Part shown: in pieces, positions 11,901 to 21,679 of the stretch | How positions within the stretch are numbered: position 1 is the first letter of the stretch | Layout: each line of letters begins with the position of its first letter | Source of the DNA: Salminus brasiliensis | Lineage: Eukaryota; Chordata; Actinopteri; Characiformes; Bryconidae | Assembly: GCF_030463535.1 (NCBI RefSeq) | Contig: NC_132878.1 | Location: 33,249,761 to 33,313,760, forward strand | DNA length: 64,000 nt | Direction of reading: 5' to 3' | Made by a program: the position numbers and the translations under genes | Notes under the pieces: generated by a model | Told to the model about the DNA's origin: nothing | Databases searched by the model: none | Seen by the model: the letters and a program-made list of their open reading frames with translations, nothing else

Positions 11901-14900
11901 TTAGCATATCAGGTTTGACTGTAGAATTCTGTATTTCTGTGTTCACTAAACCTTTTACTTGGGGATGTGCAGAAAGGAACCCTAAAGGAATGTAGGTTCA
12001 GACTTTCTTCTGCAAACGGTTGATTTAAAGCAGCTGCCACACATTTGTACAATGAAATATGGGATTCATCGCTGATGTCAGTAATCACAAATGTTTCCTG
12101 TGTTTACTCGGCAGCTCCCTAACCTTGGGAAGAGTGCTTATTGCATGAGTTCCTACCTCCTGTCATTTGAGTTCTAACACTCTATTATAGATTTTGGACT
12201 CTATTACAGACGTCTTTCGGATGCAGACGTACAGTCAAAACAATCTCTTAGCTTCATGCGGGCATTTGTGAACCTCAGATTCACTGGACCTACATCTACA
12301 CACCCTGTTCACTAACATCATACCTTGGGAATAGAGCCAAAGGCCAGACATTGTCTCCTCTTCTTTGGTCCTCAGTTCCAGGGATTAGGATTCTGTTTGG
12401 TTTTGATATTTCAATATCCATAAGAATTAATATATGGATATTCATTTAACTGCAGGGACAAGAAAACTAAATTATTCAGAAGCACAAACAGTTCAGTGGT
12501 ATGTTATAATTACAGTTATATTGTATTATTCAGAAGTAGCTGAACAGCTTTTTGTGCGTGCTGAATAATAAAGGCTACACCTTCGGGTGACTAGTTGTGA
12601 GTACTTGTTGTGTTCTATACTATAGATTTTCTTCAGGGGTGTCCCGATTAAGATTTCTTAATGATGAGTATCAGCTGATATATCACCTTTGTGTTTGTGT
12701 AAGTAACACAGTCACACAGTCTAGATAAGATGTGCTGCTGATTAATATGTTCAGTAAAATCTGACCATTCAGCTCCCAGCTCCCAGTGTGAGTTATATAG
12801 TGGGTAATTGTGCTGTGATTTGCGTTTCTATAGTGTGTGTGTATTAGCTTTAGCCTCCACTCAGTTCTGCATGAGCTCTTCAGTGCTGGTTTAAAAACAG
12901 AGAAAGTACGCGGTTCTCCCGCTGGTAAAACTGAACGTGCATATAATGCTTCACTGTAAAATAGCTCCACACTGCAGATTCTACACTCTTTTATTTACCT
13001 TCTGAGAACGTCTGCAATGACACTCTGACCACTGTGGTTAATACAAACGAGTCTCGAATAGCTGATACCCGATCCATTAAAATATGCCTAACTTTCTAGT
13101 CAGTGGATGAACAGATACTGCCACTACTTCTGACCTCTCAAACAGGTGCTTAGCGACATGTTTTGGAGTAGCAGCAATTATATATACAATTTATATTCAC
13201 TAATACAACTGAAACCACAATTCTGCTCAAACCTAAAAGCATAGATCAGAATGGTGATTTCAATATTAAAATACCTTAAACGATTGACCAAATACTCAGC
13301 GTTCAAAACCTTCAGCTGTTAGAAATGCAAAAGAACGCATGGTTCTTCCAGACCTTTGTAAAAGTAAACACTTCTGAGGTTCCCTCTTCCCTTTTTTTCC
13401 AGTGTCCAGGCTGGCCGCGATGGACCAGGCTATCCACAAGCTCAACGTGGGTCACTACACGCTGGACGTCAAGGTGGTCCAGCTGCTGGACAGGCTGACT
13501 CGGCTGGAGAACAAAGTGGCCAACACTGAGGAGTCCATTGAGCAGGTCTCGGCCTACTGCAAGGACAACCGCAAAGAGATTGGCCGCCTGGAGGGTTCGT
13601 TGCTCCTTCATGTTTACTTCTCACTGTTATGAAGACACGAAAAAGATTTCTGAATGTTGCATTCATTGCAATCAATTTTTGGAACATAATTGGAGGACTG
13701 TTTTAAAAGAATACTCAGACAGTTTTCAACCTAAATGGCATCTGGAGGATAAGGCTGAGCTCATTTCACCACGTTTCGTTTATTTTGATTAAAGACTTCT
13801 TGATTTGCCACACATTTGTAAATAAGGCCAGTATTTCATTTCCTGAAATAACATGTCAAAGGTCAAATGACAGGCTAAGCTATGAAGTGAATCAGCTTTA
13901 GCTGAAGCCATATTCCAGATGGAGTAGTTTCTACCAAAGGAGGTCCGGTAATGTAATTTGTAAGGCATCTGACTGGCTGATTCAAAGAATCCATGAAACT
14001 AGCCAGAATGTCAGCAAACAACAAAAACTTCCAGTCAATGGCTCATTGAGTAGCATTAGGCTAGTAACGTGGCCTATTTCAATGTACCAAATACCAACCA
14101 ACAATCTCATTAAGAGATTTCATTGTCCGTTAGACCATCACCAAATGTGGTACCAAAAGTGTTGCAGGTTACCGCAGTCCTGTGTTGAGCCGGAGGGTGA
14201 AAGAACTGGCAAATCACGCTACAGTCTAGTGATTAGCCATGCCTGCCATTCATCAAAAAAGAAATGCTGTTGTCTATTATAGCAAGTTTTGCTATTACAT
14301 TATCTTGAATTCGTTTCATACTGGTGGTACTGGTTTTTAAAGAGGGCGCTCTGGGTTTGGTGAATTATGTGATCTTTTTGAGCTGGCCTAGCTTAACCTG
14401 AGGAGTGGGTACTGTCATTCAAATAATTACCATTGAGATCCAGGATTCTCATCCAGTTGGAATCTTGGACTTTTCAAAGCAGTTATTTCAGAGAAAATGA
14501 CCTTCTATAATTGACCAGCTCGGTCTGTAATAGACATCTTGTTCGAATGGACCTCATGGTAATAACAAAACCTGGTAAGAGACAGCAGAAGGCTAACCGC
14601 AATTTTTTTGTTAGCCTAATTTAAAGGAGATAGAGAATGCTAACCTTGAAAATCTCACAGGACAAGAAGTGCAGGTTCGGTCTTTTTGAGTGTCTTGTAG
14701 TCAGTTGAATGAGGTGTTGGTGTTGGAACTGACTGGAAGTGTTTATGTGTTTGAACCCGTTTTATTTAAACTCAATGCGAACGTTAACATCCAGGCTACT
14801 GCATTTACATCCTGCTGTCACTTGGGGAAATTTCATAGATGTTTAGTCCCATACAAATTGACCAGTCAGATCCCTTACAAAGTTCATTACTGGACCTTCT

Positions 14901-16757
14901 CAGGTTAAACAAATCAGGCTTTTGAGTGTAATTCACTCAGGTATTATTAGTTTGCAGACAGATTTATCCAATGTTCTATAAATCCTGTCCAACCTGGCAT
15001 GCATTTTGTGGGCAGAGCCTGGGTCAAATAGTACTTAACTGGTTGAAAACAATACTCATCCTGTGGCACAGCAGAACTAATTAAAAGTTTCAGAAACAGC
15101 ACCCTGGCTGACCCAAAGCCCTCTGCTTAGCTCTAAGCACAGTCAAGGGCAGTGTTCCGCAAAAAATAACTATCTAGCGCACTGACCGGCTGAACAGCAA
15201 CCCCTGACCAAGTACTTATGTAAGCTTATAAGAACAAAGAGCAGGGATTTAAAATCCTAGGCTTACTTTTCAGAATTACTTCAAACATCAAGGCTACAGG
15301 TTTTTTCAGACCCACACAGGCTTTACAGAACTTCTGGAAATTCTATTCAGCCTGATTTACGGCTGAAGTGATTAATTAGTAAAGATATTTATTCCAATAT
15401 TTTGTGATGTAGTGATGTAGTGGATGATTTTGTCATGTAACCGTGCTAACATTAGCATGATGGCAAATGCATCGTTGTTTCCAGGCTGCCAATAGCCGGC
15501 TATAACTACGCAGTGCAGCTAGGTACAGGAATCGGAAATTCAGCCTTCCATAGCGACTCTATAGAACTACGTTACAATGTATTAGGCCAGATTGCATTTT
15601 TTGGCAATGTCCTTAAAACAACACCAACATGCTAAACTGAACATAAACTAAATATATGCATAAAAATATTTTATCGAAGGGCATGAGTTTATACTCATCT
15701 TAAAAGTCCAGGTAAACAGTACAGGATTTTACGCTACTCTCCAAAATCAAAACACACTACTGTGGCATTTTTCACATTTCCCACCAAACCAAACAAAAAG
15801 GAAGTGTTCCTCTGTGCTTTACGAATATTTAGATTTTGGCCTGTGTTTAAAAGAACCCCCTTACCAATAAATTAACATGAAATACCACTGCAAGGAGTTT
15901 ATGCTGGTGGTTGGTGTGGCACAACAGGTAACACCACTACCTCCCAGTGAGTTATTAGACCATGTGGGAGTCCAGGGTTAGATTCCCAGTCTGGGTGACT
16001 GTGCTGTGTTACATTAATAATAGTGCTTGGGCAAGACTCCTAACACTGCATTGGCTTACTTCTGTAATACAAGTAACCTTGTAAGACGCTCTGGATAAGA
16101 GTGTCAGCTAAATTCCGTAAATGTGAATGACTCAGTAGCAGCCACCCCCAAGCATGAATTTTGGCATTACTCAGTGTGTGATTTACACAATGCTAATTTG
16201 GTGGGCTATAAACTTTCCTTACTGGTTGGCTACATTAGCCTCATAGCTCCAAACTACATAAGCCAACTTTAGACACCAAACCTCTTGTCTGAATGACTAC
16301 ATTTTAGTTAGGGGGTGGGAGAAGTCCTTTATCAGTGTTCCTTCTCTGTGTGGCAGGCTGTGTGAAGGGCAAGAAGGTTGGCAACAAGTGCTTCCTGGTA
16401 TACCGGATGTACGAGGCGTATGCAGGAGCGTCCCAGAAGTGTCAGGAGCGCGGTGGGCGCATGGCCATGCCCCGGGATCGGCGGGAACAGGAGGCGCTGG
16501 CCGATTACGTGAAGTCTGCATTCCACCCAGGGAACTGGCCCGTGTGGTTGGGCATCAACGACCTGCGCTCTGAAGGTCTTTACCTGTTTGAGGACACCAC
16601 CCGCGTCACATACTTCCAGTGGAGGAAGCACTTCCTGTCCAGCCAGCCAGACGGCGGCAAGCGTGAGAACTGTGTGGCCATGTCGTCTGACGACGGCGAC
16701 TGGTGGGACAATTACTGCGACCGGCGCATGTACTACCTGTGTGAGTTCGATGCTTGA
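8632..16757 (+). CDS. clec11a: C-type lectin domain family 11 member A (stem cell growth factor/osteolectin)
   Basis: Four coding exons were joined at GT-AG sites with matching phase: 8632-8745, 11007-11226, 13403-13594 and 16357-16757 (927 nt, 308 aa; human about 323). Residues 1 to about 20 form a signal peptide ([17 protein letters not shown]). Exon 2 encodes a GRGDTP motif (RGD at residues 46-48), then an acidic stretch and about 18 Pro-Glu dipeptides. Exon 3 encodes a coiled coil ([17 protein letters not shown]). Exon 4 encodes the complete C-type lectin domain: [19 protein letters not shown], a QPD-GG-ENC calcium/sugar-type motif and [10 protein letters not shown], ending MYYLCEF. The order RGD - acidic linker - YVL-RLA-MD helix - GRLEG-C lectin domain is that of CLEC11A, a secreted growth factor for blood progenitors and osteogenesis. 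The donor of exon 2 was chosen at 11227 because only it yields the family's Y-V-L-x-R-L-A junction. Confidence 0.93.
9250..9700 (+). repeat. Interspersed repeat, copy 1
   Basis: Nearly identical to 12401-12835, with scattered substitutions (for example GATCAAGATTTC versus GATTAAGATTTC). Both start near a short palindrome (ATCCATAAGAATTAATATATGGAT) and end near GTGGGTAATTGTGCTG. Similarity is lost sharply beyond these points. The high identity of two copies 3.1 kb apart, both in clec11a introns and in the same orientation, points to a recent insertion pair or segmental copying. I recognise no coding content. Confidence 0.75.
10297..10742. mobile_element. hAT-type MITE with 8-bp target site duplication
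   Basis: The left end TAGGGATGCACCGATACCAC and the right end, read inward, TAGGGTTGCACCGACACAGA are inverted repeats. Both sides are bordered by the identical octamer GTTGCAAG (10289-10296 and 10743-10750). An 8-bp duplication and TAGGG-TGCACCGA ends are typical of hAT elements. It is 446 bp long, contains further inverted CCGATACCGATAC words, and has no transposase. It lies in clec11a intron 1. The perfect target duplication suggests a fairly young insertion. Confidence 0.85.
11227..13402 (+). other. clec11a intron 2
   Basis: The donor is GTGCGT and the acceptor is preceded by a strong pyrimidine tract (CCCTTTTTTTCCAG). It holds CGGTATCGG words at about 11486-11600 resembling the interior of the MITE in intron 1, and the second copy of the interspersed repeat (12401-12835). 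No exon was seen. Confidence 0.75.
12401..12835 (+). repeat. Interspersed repeat, copy 2
   Basis: Second copy of the repeat at 9250-9700, same orientation. It shares long blocks such as GGACAAGAAAACTAAAT and CTACACCTTCGGGTGACTAG. It lacks about 10 bases of copy 1 near 12762 and diverges after 12825. Confidence 0.75.
13595..16356 (+). other. clec11a intron 3
   Basis: The largest intron of the gene (2.76 kb). It carries a tRNA-derived SINE near its end (15907-16130). The rest is single-copy-looking AT-rich DNA in which I see nothing else. Confidence 0.7.
15907..16130 (+). repeat. tRNA-derived SINE, family A
   Basis: It begins GGTGTGGCACAACAGGTAAC, has a degenerate polymerase III box B (GGTTAGATTCCCA) and ends with a GTAACCTTGTAAGACGCTCT body. 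Reverse-complement copies occur at 50011-50207 and 62627-62844; the clearest box B (GGTTCGATTCCCG) is in the 50011 copy. The three copies share head, body and tail, as expected of retroposed SINEs. Confidence 0.75.
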
Positions 16758-17249
16758 CCTTTGACCTCTGATTATGAGGCCAGGTTGGTTAGACGAGAGG
16801 GGTTGGGGAGTTTTACAGCATTTCTTGTTTTTTTTTTATGTAAAGGTAAGAGGAGCAGCTATCCAGTGTTGTTTACTTGCAGTTGTCGCACATGTAGCTA
16901 ATGAGGGGGGAAATATCCTTTTATTAATAACCAAGGGGTTTCTGAATACCCCAGGAGGATTAAAATAGACATTATTATTATTATTATTATTTAATTCAGA
17001 ATCAGAATATTTTTTTTCTTCAAAAAATAAGATGGTGCAGGAGGCATTTGTGATCAATTACAGCCATTTTGAACATAGTCTGGACTGATAATAAGGACTG
17101 ATAAGCCGTTTCATGGCAAGGTAGGGCCTGTTCCCTCATTATACATTATAAATTAAGAACATAAAGGATCTGGAGTTGATTTGTAATTGTTGAATTAACT
17201 TTCAGTGCTTGTTCATGGAAACTCTTCATATGTAAGCGTGGAGGAGATT

Positions 17250-18560
17250 ATCATTATGCTGAAAAAACTAAATTGAAAGGTAGCAGAGTTTTTTTGAGTG
17301 AACAAATCCACTATTTGGTGCCTTCTAAAAAAGAAGCGATGCTCTGGCAAGCTCTGGAAGACAACTAAAGAAGATGTTGGCAGAATTTTATCATCATAAT
17401 ATATAATAATACTCTAAGTCTACAATCAAGAGAAAACCACTATTAACACCCGAGAACAGAAAGGTCAGATTAGACTGCCCAAAAACATCTAAAAGGCTGA
17501 CCAGATCTGGAACAAAATTCTTTGGACAGATGAAAACAAGTTTAATTTGAGTATGGAGAAGGAAAGAAAGGGTTAATCATCCGAAGCATACCACAACATC
17601 TGTCAAACATGGTGGAGGTACTGTTACAGTATGGGCATTTATCACTGCCAATGAAACCAGAGCTGTGTTCTAAAGCATGGGCTAGGGCAGGGCCTCAGTA
17701 GGCCTGTCTTTTGAAGACTTCTTCTTAGTAGCCTATTGATCACACAGATTGAACAGTCTAATCAGGCTGCGTGTTGACATCAACGGGTGTTCCCGTTTCT
17801 TTCAATTGTGGCATAAGAACTTGTTTGCTTTTTTATTTCTTCATGAATAGTAACATTTTAAAATGAACTCTGCTCTGGAAGCTTCATTTTTCGCGATTTT
17901 TGTAGTGTTGTTTTTCCCCTTTTTTTCCCCCATGCTGAATGTGTGCAGAGAACTGTGAGTAACCGAGGGCTGGGGAGGATACGTCAGTTCTGTTCTCTAA
18001 GTCATGCTGCATTTCTGGACTGTATACGAAGAGGCTATCACTTTGGTACAGCCTTTTGTGACGCAGCGGCCGAGAAATTCAGCAACTGAGGCATTGGGAC
18101 GTAGTTAAGTCACTGTTGTTCATTGATGATGGGGCGGCTGATAGAAGTAGCAGGGTGAATTCTGGATTGTATAGAGTTATACTTTGTACTCAGATTTAGT
18201 AATTTTGCAAAACAGATTGGTTAGATCCAGATTGTACAGTACAGAAAATGGGAAAATGACCCACAACGAAAAAGCAATCTAAGAGCTTTTCAAGGCGAAG
18301 AAATGGATTGTTCTTAAATGGCTGACTCAGTCATCTGACCGCAACCCAACTGAGCAGCTTTTCTCTTACTAAAGACAAAACTGAAAGCAGAAAGAGCCCC
18401 AAACAAGCAGCAGCTGAAGGCGGCTGCAGTGAACGCCTGGCAAAAAATCTCAAGGGAGGAAACTCAGCATTTGGTGATGTCCATAGGTTCCAGACTTCAG
18501 GCAGTCTTTGCCCACAAGGAATTCTCATTCAAGTATTGAAAGTTTTTCAAATTACTTTTC
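17250..18560 (+). mobile_element. Tc1-like transposon relic, plus orientation
   Basis: Decayed transposase pieces run in order: a segment around 17460-17560 reading LTRSGTKFFGQMKTS (the catalytic W/FxDE region), then HPKHTTTSVKHGGGTVTVWA at 17580-17640, and after about 0.5 kb of unrelated sequence a C-terminal part at 18300-18560 (KQAAAEGGCSERLAKN). Frameshifts and stops are frequent. The interruption at about 17690-18150 looks like a later insertion. The same family occurs in reverse at 5690-6340. Confidence 0.65.
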
Positions 18561-19800
18561 AGCCTGTGAAAACCAAGGGATTATGTAAAAATGGCTGTAA
18601 TTAATGGTTATTGCTAAGTTTCTATTAAATGTCTTGAATGAAAGCTGGAAATCTACTCTTCAATCTCCTCTTGATTGCTGTGCTGAGTCAAAAACAAATA
18701 GTCACAGTCCAAATACTGATACCCTGAGAGTGTGTGTGTGGAGATACAATTCTTTCTTCAACAGATTTCAAAAAGTGAGTCTTTCAAAAACTGTTCTATA
18801 TGCTAAACACATTATTGAACCCTTCTATTTGTAATATTGACATCATACACACCATAAACATGTCATATTATGTCCAGTAATATAACAGTAGATGTGTTCC
18901 ATACAAAGTATTTGTGTGAAACTTACATTGTCTGTTATATTTAATGAATGTGTTTTTTAACCCCATTGACTGGGTTCTCCATGTTAGAAATGTTGCAAAA
19001 ACCTGCTTCTGAAAAGAACACCGTTATCACGGAGGCGCCGTCCCAAACTGCACACTCTCTTCTCTATTTAAAAACTAGAAGTGCACTCAACAGGATAGCA
19101 AGTAAGAGAAAGCTCCAGAAATGGCTGCAGCCTTTTTAAACTTTCTTTTAACACATAATGTCATGTGTTCAATCAGAGCTGGTAAAAAAAAAATTGCAAA
19201 CATTAATATGCATCAACATTTTAGAGCTTATAAATTGTGCAGAAAGTCGATGGAGCTATAGCTTGTGTCATGTCACCATCACGGGTACCCATCATGGCAG
19301 ATACATCCATATACAGATGTCATGAGTTTAAATGTGCATGTCACATACATGGTCATGACACCACTCCCAATATCTATCTTGACAGTCAGTGGTCATGGTA
19401 ACATGACACATAATCTTAGTCTTCAAATGCATGCATATGACATGTCTTTGGCTTATGTCTATGTTGTGTAGCATGGTTGATGTACAGTGTTATTATATAA
19501 ATGATCACTGTTATGCCAGCCTAGGACGGCTGTCTACAAATGACATTGTAAATGATGATCATAGGGGTCCAAGCACTACACACTATTATATAGCCAGAAG
19601 GAGACAAATGATGGGTTTTAAGAATGACCTCTATGTATCTGATGTGATTTGTATCTGAAGTCAGATTTCATACAGAAATAGAAAACAGTACATTGTTCTC
19701 TTAGAGAAAAGGGAGTGGAACCAGAGTTCCTAATTTGGGCATGATGCTGACAACCAAATTACAGGTCTTTAGTAGTCTACACTGGTCTAGAGATCTTTTT

Positions 19801-19806
19801 TTTATT
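19801..19806 (-). promoter_or_regulatory. Candidate poly(A) signal for the SelL gene
   Basis: AATAAA on the minus strand, about 520 bp beyond the SECIS element and the first perfect hexamer I noticed after it. Its use is not shown by the sequence. Confidence 0.3.
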
Positions 19807-20324
19807 TTTCAGAGACAACATTTGGATTGTTTTAAATCGAGGCATAACGCACACCTTGTAAACCTTTAAAATATGCATATCATTACATCCCAAATGTATT
19901 TGTACAGAGCTTTTTAGAACATCTTTACAAAAGCGACTGTGGCAAGGAAAAACTCCCTGAAAGCTGAAGGAAGAAACCTGGGGAAAAACCAAGACACACA
20001 CATAGACATGCATATACAGTACACACACATATACCATGGTATTACAGGAGTAGTAGATCAAAAGTAGTAGATCATCATACTTCAAATATTATATCTAGTA
20101 GCATTCTCACATTTTCAGGTTTGACAAAAAAAACCCTGCACCAGATCACATTAATCAAATCAGTCAATCATTTTTTCTCCATTGCTCCGTTAGTAAACAT
20201 GTGCTTCACATTCATGAGATTATTATTTAGAAGATTTAGTCAGTGTATAAAAATGGTCCATTCATCTGTAAAAATAGTGTGAATGACAGTGCAACTGCAG
20301 ACTCAACATAAGAGAAGCTGAGTG

Positions 20325-20404
20325 GACCAGAAGGTGTGTACTTTTTCAGAAGTGACTCTTCTACCTGAATTGGAGTCACCTCGTCATTCTCACAGCATCT
20401 GGTA
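20325..20404 (-). promoter_or_regulatory. SECIS element, type II, of the SelL gene
   Basis: On the minus strand the core runs from ATGA (20384-20387) to TGA (20346-20348). After ATGA comes one C, then the stem arm GAGGTGACTC, which pairs with GAGTCACTTC (10 bp, one G-U wobble). The apical part is C-AA-TTC-AGGTA-GAA: unpaired AA exactly 12 nt after ATGA, then a 3-bp mini-helix TTC/GAA, which defines a type II SECIS. Below the non-Watson-Crick quartet the flanks pair as ACCAGA/TCTGGT with TGTG/CACA. This matches the eukaryotic consensus ATGA-N(10-12)-AA-N(18-27)-TGA. It lies about 1.3 kb downstream of the SelL stop codon on the same strand, as needed to direct selenocysteine insertion. Confidence 0.88.
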
Positions 20405-21679
20405 CAGCACTCTCTCTCTCTCTCTCTCTTGAGTCTGCAGAATTCACTTCAACCCTGCAAAGTGAACGTATGAGGAGCCAAGTTGCTCCTCAACTGAAAC
20501 CGACTGGACTCCTGAAGATCTTGGGATAAGCTGGCGTATAAATAAGGCGTTAAAGCAGAAGAAAAACAAAACACTTGGGTGCACGTGGCTGATTTTCCAG
20601 GCGCAGTGTGACAGTAAAATGATTTTCACTGCAGATACTCAGCTGACAGTGTGATTTTAGCCAAAATCTGGCAGAATCTTTAACCTCTCAAACTGCAAAG
20701 ACTCACATTTCAGTTCTTCATAATAATCATAGTAGTAACTGAATAATTTATAGTCACTGAATCATTTGTAACACTGAATAATTAATAGTTACAAAATACT
20801 TCACACTGATGGCTGAATCATACTTAGATAATGGTAGTGTATGAATAATTTATAGTAATTAATCAAGAGTAACTGGTAAATCACTTACTGCATTGTGTCA
20901 CACAGAACTTAATGAATAAAATTATAGAAGTTACAAAATAATGCATAGTAATACTTGAAGCATTCATTGTAGTTACTAAATACTCCACAATGCAAAGCAG
21001 TTAATAAATTAATTAATAAATTATATTAAATACATTGTAGTTTAGATTCACATGCTGAGGTTTTAAGATGAATAAGAATTACATTAAAGAATATCTTATA
21101 TATGAACATGTAACTATCACACGGACTAAGAAATTAGAGTTATTAAAAAGAGTCATTAAAAAAACAACAAAAATTTTGCAATTTGCCAAGAAAATAAGTG
21201 TCTGGTTTACATTAGTGATTAATCTAATAAGTAAAGTAAAAAAATAATTGTAGTTACTGAATACTTTTTAGTATAAATAGTCTATAAACATAATGAGTAA
21301 TTCGTAGCAGTTACTGAATGATTTAGATGAAATATGTCCAAACAAGAAAAATATTAAAGGGTAAACTTGCAGTTTAAGAGGTCAAAATAATTCAATCTTA
21401 TATACGGACAACTGTGTATATGTTTACTTTTTGCAGATTCTAAGCTGGAAGAAATGGTCAAACTATGCTGGACTAAAGCCCATCAGCACTGGAGTTATCA
21501 CTATGCTAAATGGTGTGAAGAAACATTCATTTTTTGCTACCTCCGTTACTCTGCGTGCTAAAGAAGTACATTTAAGACAGTAAACCATGCCTTGGCTGAT
21601 TAATGGCATTTGGAGGAAAGAGGTGGGAAGTAAACGTGAATCTGACTGATGGTCAAACTGTCGCTTTAAGCAGAGGCAG
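20405..21679 (-). other. Presumed SelL 3' UTR between stop codon and SECIS
   Basis: No coding signal. From about 20700 to 21340 it is a very AT-rich, degenerate tandem-like stretch in which words such as TAGTTACTGAATAATT recur. A (CT)n run lies at 20411-20428. This spacer is what separates stop codon and SECIS by 1.3 kb. A 3' UTR intron cannot be excluded. Confidence 0.5.

Larger units (their letters stand above)
16758..20324. other. Spacer between clec11a and the selenoprotein gene
   Basis: It starts with the clec11a 3' UTR; an ATTAAA poly(A) signal candidate lies near 16960. It contains (ATT)n at 16973-16990, a Tc1-like relic (17250-18560) and a stretch rich in GTCATG/CATGAC words (19253-19450). 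The last part, below 20324, should be the distal 3' UTR of the minus-strand selenoprotein gene. I see no further gene. Confidence 0.55.

Noticed and set aside
21490-21530. Alternative SECIS beginning with minus-strand ATGAATG, 150 bp after the SelL stop
   Set aside because: The following bases do not form a stem with any nearby TGA and no AA lies at the right distance. The element at 20325-20404 fits far better.
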